From positions 54,746,205 to 54,810,204 of the forward strand of contig NC_089226.1 in assembly GCF_963924675.1 (NCBI RefSeq): a stretch of DNA of 64,000 bases, in the 5' to 3' direction. The notes beneath the pieces are model-generated. The model saw only the letters and a list, made by a program, of their open reading frames with translations, ran no database searches and was not told the DNA's origin. This DNA is from Phocoena phocoena (taxonomy: Eukaryota > Chordata > Mammalia > Artiodactyla > Phocoenidae). Position 1 is the stretch's first letter. Each line of letters opens with the position of its first letter. This document shows, in pieces, positions 33,173-44,676 of this stretch. The position numbers and the translations under genes are program-made.

Positions 33173-33186
33173 AAAAGTACATGCCA

Positions 33187-33677
33187 AGTGCCAGGCACTA
33201 TGCTAGGCATTTGTACTTACTGAATGTCTATTATATCTGGGACACTATTAGCTGATTTTACATACAATAATTATTAAATGAATTCATTTTAATCCACTCA
33301 CCATAAAACTTCATGATAGGGGATATTATTCCTATTATTACAAAGTAAGGATTTCTAAAAACTTAAGGGGCTTAGTGAAGTCCACATAGATACTAAGTGG
33401 CAGCTCCAACAATCAGACCTAGGTCTGGATCCAGTCTGTGTTCATTCCACTGTGTCTCTTTGCTTCTCAAACAAGAGGGGAAACAAGTTACGAAATCCAC
33501 TTTCTTTGCAAAGCCTCCTACACCTCCTCCAGGCATTCTCTGCACCTGTGTGGGTATGAGTCTGCTATACCTACCCCCTTTTTATGGTCTTAAAGTACAC
33601 TTATTCTTGTGGATAATATAACATTTTTCAAATGTTTATGAAACAGTATGGTTAGTTTATTCTTTTTTGTGTATATT
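33187..33677. other. INTS4 intron 4, MIR-like piece then unassigned
   Basis: 33187-33440 is MIR-like ('gtgccaggcactatgctagg', 'gatactaagtggcagctcca'). The rest is unassigned. Confidence 0.4.
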
Positions 33678-33686
33678 TAAACTTTC

Positions 33687-33890
33687 TTTTTTTTTTTTGC
33701 GGTACGTGGGCCTCTCACTGTGGTGGTCTCTCCCGTTGCAGAGAACAGGCTCCGAATGTGCAGGCTCAGCGGCCATGGCTCACGGGCTCAGCCGCTCCGC
33801 GGCACATGGTATCCTCCCGGACCGGGGCACAAACCTGCGTCCCCTGCATCAGCAGGCGGACTCTCAACCACTGCGCCACCAGGGAAGCCC
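33687..33890 (-). mobile_element. Medium CHR-type SINE, - strand
   Basis: Poly(T), GCGGTACGTGGGCCTCTCAC, right end ccaccagggaagccc. A 9-bp duplication (taaactttc) lies at 33678-33686 and 33891-33899. Confidence 0.93.
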
Positions 33891-33924
33891 TAAACTTTCA
33901 TTTTTCAAAACAATCTCTAACTTG

Positions 33925-34045
33925 GGAATTCTCTGGTGGTCCAGTGGTTAGGACTTGGTGCTTTCAGTGCCGAGGGCCCGGATTCAATCCCTGGTCAGGG
34001 AACTAAGATCCCCCAAGCCATGTGGTGTGGCCTTAAAAAAAAACA
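33925..34045 (+). mobile_element. Short CHR-type SINE, + strand
   Basis: GGGAATTCTCTGGTGGTCCA head, GGATTCAATCCC, A-rich tail. Imperfect target repeat aatctctaacttg / aactctcaaacttg. Confidence 0.88.
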
Positions 34046-34052
34046 AAAACAA

Positions 34053-34380
34053 ACTCTCAAACTTGAAGAAAAATTTCAAGCACAGTAATAAAGAACTTTC
34101 TTCTCTTGTGAACCATTTTAGAGTAAGTTGCTAACATGGTGCCCCATTACTCTTCAATACTTCAGTTTGTGTTTCCTATAAACAAAGATACTCTCCTTCA
34201 TAACCTCAATATGACTATCAAAATCAGGACACTAACATCAACATATTACCATTTAATCCTCAAACCTCATTCAAATTTCAGTATTTATTCCAATGTCCTT
34301 TATAGGAAAAGAATCCAGTTCAGAATCACATCTTGCATTGATTGTCAACATATCTCATCAGTCTTTTTCTTTTTTTAAAA
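34053..34380. repeat. Ancient LINE-like repeat, left half (split by nested insertions)
   Basis: 'gtatttattccaatgtcctt', 'atcttgcattgattgtcaac' and 'atctcatcagtctttttc'. It continues at 39339-39947 after two younger insertions. Shared cagtctttttc ends support the join. Confidence 0.6.
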
Positions 34381-34515
34381 AATTAATTAATTGATTTTTT
34401 TTTGGTGGCGTTCGGTCTTTTATTCCCCAATACTGTATATTTATTTATCCATAAATTGTATATATTTATTTATTTTAAAATTTTATTTTATTTATTTTTG
34501 GTTGCATTGGGTCTT
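34381..34515 (-). mobile_element. Long CHR-type SINE, - strand, left part (split by L1)
   Basis: A/T-rich tail then 'ttggttgcattgggtctt' (ends 34515). An extra tail-like segment with 'ggtggcgttcggtctt' at about 34404-34420 suggests a duplicated or transduced tail. The body resumes at 39094. Confidence 0.75.
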
Positions 34516-37500
34516 TTTTTTTTAACATCTTTATTGGAATATAATTGCTTCACAATGGTGTGTTAGTTTCTGCTTTATAACAAAGTTAATCAGCTGTACA
34601 TATACATGCATCCCCATATCTTCCTCCCTCTTGCGTCTCCCTCCCATCCCCCCCATCCCACCCCCCCATCTCACCCCTCTAGGTGGTCACAGAGCACCAA
34701 GCTGATCTCCCTGTGCTATGCGGCTGCTTCCCACTAGCTATCTGTTTTACATTTGGTAGTGTATATATGTCCATGCCACTCTCTCGCTTTGTCACAGCTT
34801 ACCCTTCCCCCTCCCCATATCCTCAAATCCATTCTCTAGTAGGTCTGTGTCTTTATTCCTGCCTTACCACTAGGTTCTTCATGACATTTTTTTTTCTTAG
34901 ATTCCATATATATGTATTAGCATACGGTATTTGTCTTTCTCTTTCTGACTTACTTCACTCTGTATGACAGACTCTAGGTCCATCCACCTCATTACAAATA
35001 GCTCAATTTCATTTCTTTTTATGGCTGAGTAATATTCCATTGTATATATGTGCCACATCTTCTTTATCCATTCATCTGTTGATGGACACTTAGGTTGTTT
35101 CCATCTCCTGGCTATTGTAAATAGAGCTACAATGAACATTTGGTACCTGACTCTTTTTGAATTATGGTTTTCTCAAGGTATATGCCCAGTAGTGGGATTG
35201 CTGGGTTGTATGGTAGTTCTATTTGTAGTCTTTTAAGGAACCTCCATACTGTTCTCCATAGTGGCTGTACCAATTCACATTCCCACCAGCAGTGCAAGAA
35301 TGTTCCCTTGTCTCCACACCCTCTCCAGCATTTATTGTTTCTAGATTTTTTGATGATGGCCATTCTGACTGGTGTGAGATGATATGTCATTGTAGTTTTG
35401 ATTTGCATTTCTCTAATGATTAATGATGTTGAGCATTCTTTCATGTGTTTGTTGGCTTTCTGTATATCTTCTTTGGAGAAATGTCTGTTTAGGTCTTCTG
35501 CCCATTTTTGGATTGGGTTGTTTGTTTTTTTGTTATTGAGCTGCATGAGCTGCTTGTAAATTTTGGAGATTAATCCTTTGTCAGTTGCTTCATTTGCAAA
35601 TATTTTCTCCCATTCTGAGGGTTGTCTTTTGGTCTTGTTTATGGTTTCCTTTGCTGTGCAAAAGCTTTGAAGTTTCATTAGGTCCCATTTGTTTTTGTTG
35701 TTTTTATTTCCATTTCTCTAGGAGGTGGGTCAAAAAGGATCTTGCTGTGATTTATGTCTTAGAGTGTTCTGCCTATGTTTTCCTCTAAGAGTTTGAGAGT
35801 GTCTGGCCTTACATTTAGGTCTTTAATCCATTTTGAGCTTATTTTTGTGTCTGGTGTTAGGGAGTGATCTAATCTCATACTTTTACATGTAACTGTCCAG
35901 TTTTCCCAGCACCACCTATTGAAGAGGCTGTCCTTTCTCCACTGTACATTCCTGCCTCCTTTATCAAAGATAAGGTGATCATATGTGTGTGGGTTTATCT
36001 CTGGGCTTTCTATCCTGTTCCATTGATCTACCTTTCTGTTTTTGTGCCAGTACCATACTGTCTTGATTACTGTAGCTTTGTAGTATAGTCTGAAGTCAGG
36101 GAGCCTGATTCCTCCAGCTCCATTTTTCATTCTCAAGATTGCTTTGGCTCTTCGGGGTCTTTTGTTTTTCCATACAAATTGTGAAATTTTTTGTTCTAGT
36201 TCTGTGAAAAATTCCATTGGTAGTTAGATAGGGATTGCATTGAATCTGTAGATTGCTTTGGGTAGTATAGTCATTTTCACAATGTTGATTCTTCCAATCC
36301 AAGAACATGGTATATCTCTCCATCTATTTGTATCATCTTTAATTTCTTTCATCAGTGTCTTATAATTTTCTGCATACCGTTCTTTTGTCTCCTTAGGTAG
36401 GTTTATTCCTAGATATTTTATTCTTTTTGTTGCAATGGTAAATGGGAGTGTTTTCTTGATTTCACTTTCAGATTTTGCATCATTAGTGTATAGGCATGCC
36501 AGAGATTTCTGTGCATTAATTTTGTATCCTGCTACTTTACCAAATTCATTGATTAGCTCTAGTAGTTTTCTGGTAGCATCTTTAGGTTTCTCTATGTATA
36601 GTATCATGTCATCTGCAAACAGTGACAGCTTTACTTCTTCTTTTCCAATTTGGATTCCTTTTATTTCCTTTTGTTCTCTGATTGCTGTGGCTAAAACTTC
36701 CAAAACTATGTTGAATAAGAGTGGTGAGAGTGGGCAATCTTGTCTTGTTCCTGATTTTAGTGGAAATGCTTTCAGTTTTTCACCATTGGGGACGATGTTG
36801 GCTGTGGGTTTGTCATATATGGCCTTTGTTATGTTGAGGAAAGTTCCCTCTATGCCTACTTTCTGGAGGGTTTTTATCATAAATGGTGTTGAATTTTGTC
36901 AAAAGCTTTCTCTGCATCTATTGAGATGACCATATATTTTTTCTTCTTCAGTTTGTTAATATGGTGTATCACATTGATTGATTTGCATATATTGAAGAAT
37001 CCTTGCATTCCTGGAATAAACCCCACTTGATCATGGTGTATGATCCTTTTAATGTGCTGTTGGATTCTGTTTGCTAGTATTTTGTTGAGGATTTTTGCAT
37101 CTATGTTCATCAGTGATATTGGCCTGTAGTTTTCTTTCTTTGTGACATCCTTGTCTGGTTTTGGTGTCAGGGTGATGGTGGCCTCGTAGAATGAGTTTGG
37201 GAGTGTTCCTCCCTCTGCTATATTTTGGAAGAGTTTGAGAAGGATAGGTGTTAGCTCTTCTCTAAATATTGGATAGAATTCGCCTGTGAAGCCATCTGGT
37301 CCTGGGCTTTTGTTTGTTGGAAGATTTTTAATCACAGTTTCAATTTCAGTGCTTGTGATTGGTCTGTTCATATTTTCTGTTTCTTCCTGATTCAGTCTTG
37401 GCAGTTTGTGCATTTCTAAGAATTTGTCCATTTCTTCCATGTTGTCCATTTTATTGGCATAGAGTTGCTTATAGTAATCTCTCATGATATTTTGTATTTC

Positions 37501-39080
37501 TGCAGTGTCAGTTGTTACTTCTCCTTTTTCATTTCTAATTCTATTGATTTGAGTCTTCCTTTTTTTCTTGATGAGTCTGGCTAAAGGTTTATCAATTTTG
37601 TTTATCTTCTCAAAGAAGTAGCTTTTAGTTTTATTGATCTTTATTATTGTTTCCTTCATTTCTTTTTTATTTCTTTCTGATCTGATCTTTATGATTTCTT
37701 TCCTTCTGCTAACTTGGGGGTTTTTTTTTTGTTCTTCTTTCTCTAATTGCTTTAGGTGTAAGGTTAGGTTATTTATTTAAGATGTTTCTTGTTTCTTGAG
37801 GTGGGATTTTATTGCTGTAAACTTCCCTCTTAGAATTCCTTTTGCTGCATCCCATAGGTTTTGGGTTGTCGTGTTTTCATTGTCATTTGTTTCTAGTTAT
37901 ATTTTGATTTCCCTTTGATTTCTTCAGTGCTCTCTTGGTTATTTAGTAGTGTATTGTTTAGCCTCCCTGTTTGTATTTTTTACAGTTTTTTTCCTGTAAT
38001 TGATATCTAGTCTCATGGCATTGTGGTTGGAAAAGATACTTGATATGACTTCAGTTTTCTTACATTTACCAGGGCTTGATTTGTGACCCAAGATATGATC
38101 TATCCTGGAGAATGTTCCATGAGCATTTGAGAAGAAAGTGTATTGTGTTGTTTTTGTATGGAATGTCCTATAAATATTAGTTTAGTCCATCTTGTTTAAT
38201 GTATCATTCAAAGCTTGTGTTTTCTTATTTATTTTCATTTCGGGTGATCTGTCCATTGGTGAAAGTGTGGTGTTAAAGTCTCCTATATGATTGTGTTACT
38301 GTCAATTTCCCTTTTTATGGCTGTTAACACTGCCTTATGTACTGAGGTGCGCCTATGTTGGGTGCATATATATTTATAATTGTTATATCTTCTTCTTTGA
38401 TTGATCCCTTGATCATTATGTAGTGTTTTTCTTTGTCTCTTGTAATAGTCTTTATTTTAAAGTCCACTTTGTCTGATATGAGAATTGCTACTCTAGCTTT
38501 CTTTTTATTTCCATTTGCATGGAATATATTTTTCTATCCCCTCACTTTCAGTGTGTATGTGTCCCTAGGTCTGAAGTGGGTCTCTTGTAGATAGCATATA
38601 TATGGGTGTTGTTTTTGTATCCATTCAGCCAGTCTGTGTCTTTTGTTTGGAGCATTTAATCCATTTACATTTCATGTAGTTATTGATATGTATGTTCCTA
38701 TTACCATTTTCTTAATTGTTTTGGGTTTGTTATTGTAGGTTTTTTCTTTATGCTGTGTTTCCTGCCTAGAGAAGTTCCTTTAGCATTTGTTGTAAAGCTG
38801 GTTTGGTAGTGCTGAATTCTCTTAGCTTTTGCTTGTCTGTGAAGGTTTTAATTTCTCTGTCGAATCTGAATGAGGTCCTTGCTGGGTAGAGTAATCTTGG
38901 TTGTAGCGGGTAGAGTAATCTTGGTTGTAGGTTTTTCCATTTCATCATTTTAAATATGGCCTGCTACTCCCTTCTGGCTTGCAGAGTTTCTGCTGAAAGA
39001 TCAGCTGTTAACCTTATGGGGATTCCCTTGTATGTTATTTGTTGTTTTTCCCTTGCTGCTTTTAATATTTTTTCTTTGTC
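34516..39080 (-). mobile_element. Long L1 LINE (4565 bp), - strand, ORF1 end through 3' UTR, ORF2 broken
   Basis: Poly(T) at 34516, then the reversed 3' UTR. ORF2 lies in several frames. 36877-37659 carries [20 protein letters not shown] and [20 protein letters not shown]. 36224-36880 carries the RT catalytic motif [10 protein letters not shown]. 35759-36217 and 35127-35678 carry the C-terminal [24 protein letters not shown] motif. The endonuclease region (about 37700-38750) has no long frame. ORF1p C-terminus (NLQPRLLYP, FTDKQKLREFSTTKPALQQM) is at 38766-38948. Flanking 13-bp duplication tgcattgggtctt (34503-34515, 39081-39093). Inactive through frameshifts and 5' truncation. Confidence 0.95.
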
Positions 39081-39338
39081 TGCATTGGGTCTTCGTTGCT
39101 GTGCTCAGGCTTTCTTTAGTTGAGGCGAGCAGGGGCTACTCTTCTTTGCGGTGCGCGGGATTCTCATTGCGGTGGCTTCTCTTGTTGCAGAGCACTGCTC
39201 TAGGTGCGTGGGCTTCACTAGTTGTGTCGCATGGACTTAGTTGCTCCGGGTCATGTGGGATCTTCCTGGACCAGGGCTCGAACCCATGTCCCCTGCATTG
39301 GCAGGCTGATTCTTAACCAGTGCGCCACCAGGGAAGCC
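39081..39338 (-). mobile_element. Long CHR-type SINE, - strand, right part (split by L1)
   Basis: Starts with the duplicated tgcattgggtctt. Then 'gaggcgagcaggggctactc', the reversed B-box GGGCTCGAACCC and the right end ccaccagggaagcc. It is followed by cagtctttttc, matching the left flank at about 34368. Confidence 0.9.
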
Positions 39339-39947
39339 GCAGTCTTTTTCAATTTGGAATAATTCTTCAGTCTTCACTTCATTTCATTAACTTGACACTT
39401 CTGAAAATTATAGGACAGTAATTTTGTAGAATATTCCTGAATTTGGGTTTGTCTGATATTTTCTCATAATTAGATTCAAGTTTTCCACCTTTGGCACGAA
39501 TATCACAGACTTGATGCTGTTCTGTTCTCATTGTATCCTATTAGGCGGTACACCATTTTGATTTGTTCCCATTGGTGATGATGTTTACTTTGATCACTTG
39601 GTTAAGGTGTTGTCTGTCAGATTTCTTCAGTATAAAGTTACTCTTTCTTTTTGAAATGAATAAGTATTTTGTGGCATGGTACTACTACTTTGAAACTATG
39701 TAAATTGTCCTCTAACTTTCAATTTATTTATTTATATCAGTTATGGACTCAGATTTCTTGTTTATTCAATGTTATAACCTGTTACTGTCATTATTCATCT
39801 TGTTCAAGTTCCCTGATTTTGCCAGGTGGGAACCCCTTCAGGCTGGCTTCTATGTCCTTTTGACTTTTCTCTTCATTTACCCTTTTATCAGCTTGGGGGT
39901 TAGGGGCACTGACACTTTGAATAGTCAGAAATTCACATTTAACTTAT
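39339..39947. repeat. Ancient LINE-like repeat, right half
   Basis: 'tttgggtttgtctgatattt' and 'gatcacttggttaaggtgtt' (about 39591-39610) continue the left half at 34053-34380. Old LINE 3' region, family not fixed. Confidence 0.55.
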
Positions 39948-40121
39948 AGTTGACCCTCCATATATGCAGTTCCTCAGTATACCCACTTCCTTTGTATCCA
40001 CAGTGCTACATCCACAATTCAACCATCCACGAACTGTGTAGTACTGTAGTATTTGCTATTGAAAAAAAACTGTGTATAAGTGGACCCACTCAGTTCAAAC
40101 CATGTTGTTCAAGGGTCAACT
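39948..40121 (+). mobile_element. MER2/Tigger2-like pogo DNA transposon
   Basis: GTTGACCCTCCATATATGCA at the left and TTCAAGGGTCAACTG at the right are inverted termini. Inside are 'acccactcagttcaaacc' and 'gtagtactgtagtatttgct'. TA target dinucleotides flank it. About 174 bp, internally deleted. Confidence 0.8.
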
Positions 40122-40700
40122 GTATATTTTTTTTTTTTTTTTTTTTTTGCAGTATTTTTTTTAATGCGTCATTTCTTTCTGGCACAATAAAATATTTCAG
40201 GCCCACCTTGTACTTTCTCTAGTCTACCCCTGGAATGAGCTTTTTTCCAAGAAGCCCTGGTTCCTCTTAGTGGCGAAATGTATTTTGAAACCAAGTTCTG
40301 GGTACTAAGTGTGCTCGTTGCTGTTGAGGTTTTGCTACTCTTGGGCCCTCTCAGTGGAGAGAGCTAGCGGAGATACATACACATATATATATATTAGATA
40401 TATATATTCTAATGTAATGTCTGTATATATCATATACAAACATATATCTGTATTTTTATTTCTATATCTGTATGTAAGAAAAATCATGTTCTCATCTCTC
40501 CTTGTAAGTCAAACCCAACACTATAGTGTTTACTTGACAGTGTTTTTCTAGTATTTGTAACTTCTTTCTTAGACAGTATTATCCTTAATATATTTACTTA
40601 TTTGATGTATCTTCCTGTTCAGTTTTGTATATGTGTGAATGTGTGTATGTTACTTCCACAAAGTGTCAGTGGCCTGGTTTGCTAATCATAAGAATTGGGT
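40122..40700. repeat. Intron 4, T-run and (TA)-rich tract
   Basis: A T-run at about 40128-40148 and TA-rich sequence at 40380-40460. The rest is unassigned. Confidence 0.5.
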
Positions 40701-40714
40701 GTTCCTGAAAAAAC

Positions 40715-41345
40715 CATAATTCAAAAAGGGTCATGTATCACAATGTTCATTGCAGCTCTATTTACAATAGCCAGGACATGGAAGCAACCTACGTGTCCAT
40801 CAACAGATGAATGGATAAAGAAGATGTGACACATATATACAATGGAATATTACTCAGCCATAAAAAGAAATGAACTTAAACTATTTGTAGTGAGGTGGAT
40901 GGACCTAGAGTCTGTCATACAGAGTGAAGTCAGAAAGAGAAAAACAAATACCATATGCTAACACATATATATGGAATTAAAAAAAAAAAAAGGTTCTGAA
41001 GAACCGTGGGGCAGGACAGGAATAAAGATGCAGATTTAGAGAAGGGACTTGAGGACAAGACTGGGGGAAGGGTAAGCTGGGACAAAGTGAGAGAGTGGCA
41101 TGGACTTATATATACTACCAAATATAAAATAGATAGCTAGTAGGAAGCAGCCGCATAGCACAGGGAGATCAGCTCAGTGCTTTGTGACCACCTTGAGGGG
41201 TGGGATAGGGAGGGTGGGAGGGAGACGCAAGAGGGAGGAGATATGGGGATATATGTATATGTATAGCTGATTCACTTTTTTATACAGTAGAAACTAACAC
41301 ACCATTGTAAAGCAATTGTATTCCAATAAAGATGATTAAAAGAAG
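40715..41345 (+). mobile_element. L1 LINE 3' end, + strand
   Basis: 'tacaatagccaggacatgga', 'ggaatattactcagccataa' and 'tccaataaagatgattaaaa' mark the ORF2 end and 3' UTR in sense orientation. 5'-truncated, no useful frame. Confidence 0.93.
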
Positions 41346-42559
41346 GGGATATTAATTTAGTATCACTGTGTTTATCAGGCAGTAATTAGAAACCCAAGCA
41401 GTTTGTCATGGCTTGAGAATAGTGATACTTGGGAGTAGCAATATAAATGTATGTAAAGAAAACAGGTATTGTAGAGCTTTTAAGTATTTAAGGTTCAAAT
41501 GCCCAACTCTGAACATAGTAAGCAAAGTTTTAGAAATCTTGACATTATTTATTTATGAAGCTGGATAGGGAAAAGAGCTCTAGATGGAGTGTCAGGAGAC
41601 TTGGATTCCAGTATCAACTGTTCCACTAGGTTATCTTTGCGTTATTAGACATATCACTTAATCATTATCATCCTATAAAATAGGGAATTGGTGAAGGCAC
41701 AAGGAGAGAGATGGGTGATTACTGAGGGTACTTTCAGTGACTGTATGTCCCAGTGTTAGAGTGAGCAAGAGGGAAACTTGTGTGATTTCAATCAGTGATT
41801 TCATTTATGGGTAGAAAATCCTGGAAAATTTGAACTTGAAGGGAATATCCAAAGATACTACTTTGTGAACTTGAAGGGAATATCTGAAGATTCTCTTTTG
41901 TATTGACAATTTTACATGCAGTAATCTCATTATTTTAGATTATAGTAATAATAGCTAATAGTCATATTATGCTTTATAGTATATAAAGTTTTTTTTAACA
42001 TTTATATTCTTATTTGAGCCTTATGATACACCTGTAAGTTAGGTAAGGCAGATATTATTGTTCCTTCTTTGTAAATGAGAAAGTGAGACCCTAAGAGGTC
42101 CAGTTGCTTGATCAATGTTACATATATAGAGTCAGAGCTGAAATTTGAAGCTAGGTCTTTTTTTTTCAATCTATATATACTTTATAAAATGGAAATTTTC
42201 AAATGTACTTATTCTTTCCAGTTTTTGGTGTAAATTTGACAATTATTTATGCTTTGTAATCTTTTTCATGTTTTTTCCTTCCACTTTTTGTTGTAGTCTA
42301 ATGTAATATTTTTAAGGAAATCCCTGACATGTTATTTAAATTATAAATACTTAAGTATGTCTCTAACTGATAATAACTGATATGTTTTTAATATAGCCAT
42401 GATGCAGTTATTATCAGTTATTCCATATCATCTCATACCAGTTCATATTAAAATTTTTAAAATTGCAATAAATATCTTTTTGTAGTTGGTTTTGTTTTTT
42501 TGGATTAGTGTGTATTACCTTTGGATAGTCTCTTGAATTTCTTTTAATCAGTAACAGTG
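41346..42559. other. INTS4 intron 4, MIR pieces, a 35-bp tandem duplication and a 16-bp inverted repeat
   Basis: 41575-41700 is MIR-like in sense ('gtgtcaggagacttggattc'), and 42010-42160 is MIR-like in antisense. Tandem copies 41832-41866 and 41867-41901. Inverted repeat 42364-42379 / 42405-42420. No coding feature. Confidence 0.5.
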
Positions 42560-42800
42560 GCCTCTTTTGTTTTTCCTTTAATTGCCACAGATTTATTGAA
42601 GAAACTGGATCATTGGTCTTGTTTATGTCCTACATTCTGGATTTGATTGCTTCCTTTTGGTGTCATATATATGTTGACAGTGGGAACCCCTACAGATTGG
42701 CTTCTGTGTCCTTTTGATCTGGACTCAATTAGTCCTTGATATTCCCTTGCTTTTTGGCACAAGGTGTCCCAGGTTCTTCTTACATATTTCTTGCCCAGCC
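42560..42800. repeat. Ancient LINE-like repeat copy
   Basis: 'gatttattgaagaaactgga' and 'tctggatttgattgcttcct' match the order of the longer copy at 18626-19220. Confidence 0.4.
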
Positions 42801-42959
42801 CTTAAATTAGTCATTTCATTAAAGTATTTTCAGTTCCTGTTATTGCATTATGCAAATAGCCTATTTCAGTAGCAGTGGACTAGGATTGAGGGAGAGATAA
42901 CTGAAAATTTGTTAAAAATGATGGTGAGAAGTGCCAAAATGAAAAAGATTGACAGTACT

Positions 42960-43420
42960 AAGGGTTGACAAAGATGTGGCATATCTGGAACATTTACATA
43001 TCACTGGTGGGAGTGTAAATAAGTTCAATTAGTACAACCACTTTGGAATACTATTTGGCAGTCTCATCTTAAGCTGAACATATACATGTCCTGTGACCCA
43101 GCAATTTCACTTCTTACTGTATATTCAGCAGAAATGTGAACATGTATACCAAAAGCCACATTCAAGAATAAGCAGAGAGCATTATTTAGAACAGTTGCAA
43201 ACTGGAAATAACCCAAATATCTATCAGCAGTAGAAAGGATAAATGGATTATGGTGTGTACACAAATGGAATACTGTACAGTAATGAGAATGAATAAACCA
43301 TTGCTATAATGCCATACTGTGGACGATTCTCACCAACATAATATTAAGCAAAGGAAGCCAGGCACTATTTGATTTTATAAAGTAGAAAACTAGACAAAAT
43401 ATATGTTAGAAGTCAAGATA
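42960..43420 (+). mobile_element. Old L1 LINE 3' part, + strand
   Basis: 'tcactggtgggagtgtaaat', 'tgtgacccagcaatttcact' and 'ggaaataacccaaatatcta' are ORF2 C-terminal sequence in sense. Converges with the antisense L1 that follows. Confidence 0.88.
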
Positions 43421-43864
43421 ATGGCTAATTTTTGTTGTTGAAGTATAGTTGATTTACAGTATTATATGTTTCAGGTGTACAGCACAGTGATTTAGTATTT
43501 TTATAGGTTATACTGTATTTAAAATTATTATGAAATATTGGCTATAATCCTGTGCTGTACAATATATCCTTGTAGCTTACTTATTTTATACATAGTAGTT
43601 TGTACATCTTAATCCCCTACTCCTATTTTACTCCTCTTCCTCTTCCCACTGGTAACCACTAGTTTCCTCTCTATGTCTGTGAGTCTGTTTCTGTTTTGTA
43701 ATATTCATTTGTTTGTTTTATTTTTTTAGGTTCCATTATAAGTGATAACACCCAGTATTTGTCTTTCTCTGTGTGACTTATTTCACTAAGCATAATACCC
43801 TCCAGATCCATCTGTGTTGTTGCAAATGGCAAAATTTCATTTTTTTTATGGTTGAGTAGTATTC

Positions 43865-43869
<5 letters not shown>

Positions 43870-43900
<31 letters not shown>
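43870..43900. repeat. (TG)n microsatellite
   Basis: About 15 perfect GT units inside the L1. Confidence 0.97.
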
Positions 43901-43902
<2 letters not shown>

Positions 43903-44676
43903 ACGTACACCACATCTTCTTTATCCGTTTATCTGTTGATGGACACTTGGGTTGCTTCCATATCTTGGCTATTGTAAATAATGCTGCTGTAAACATTGGG
44001 TGCATGTATCTTTTCCAAGCAGTGTTTTTGTTTTCTTCAGATATATACCCAGGAGTGGAATTGCTGGATCATATGGTAGTTCTATTTTTAATTTTTTGAG
44101 GAACCCCATACTGTTTTCCATAGAGGCTGCACCCATTTTCATCCCCACCAGCAGCGTATAAGGGTTCCCCTTTATCCACATCTTTGCCAACATTCGTTAT
44201 TTGTGTTCTTTTTAATGATTGCCATTCTGACAGGTGTTAGATGATGTCTCATTGTAGTTTTGATTTGCATGTCTCTGATGATTAGCGATGTTGAGCATCT
44301 TTTTATGTGCCTCTTGGCCATTTGTATGTCTTTGGAAAAATGTTCAGGTTTTCTGCCCAATTTGTAATCAGGTTGTTTGGGTTTTTTTGATATTGAGGTA
44401 TATGAGCTGTCTATATGTTTGGAATATTAACCCCTTATTGGTCATGTAATTTGCAAATATTTTCTACGATTCACTAGGTTGTTTTTGTCAGTGGTTTCCT
44501 TTGCTGTGCAAAAGCTTTTAAGTTTAATTAGGTCCCATTTGTTTATTTTTGCTTTTGTTTCCTTTGCCTTAGGAGAGAGACCCAAAAAAATATTTCTATG
44601 ATTTATGTCAAAGAGTGTTCTGCCTATGTTTTCTTCTGGGAGTTTTATGGTTTCTAATCTTACATTTAGGTCTTTT

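Noticed and set aside
36224..37659. Reverse-transcriptase reading frames with FADDMILY motif, considered as a retroviral or novel RT gene
   Set aside because: The order and text are L1 ORF2p, interrupted by frameshifts and flanked by an L1 3' UTR and target duplication.
43870..43900. (TG)n tract as a regulatory Z-DNA element
   Set aside because: It lies in a dead L1 and there is no supporting evidence beyond a simple repeat.
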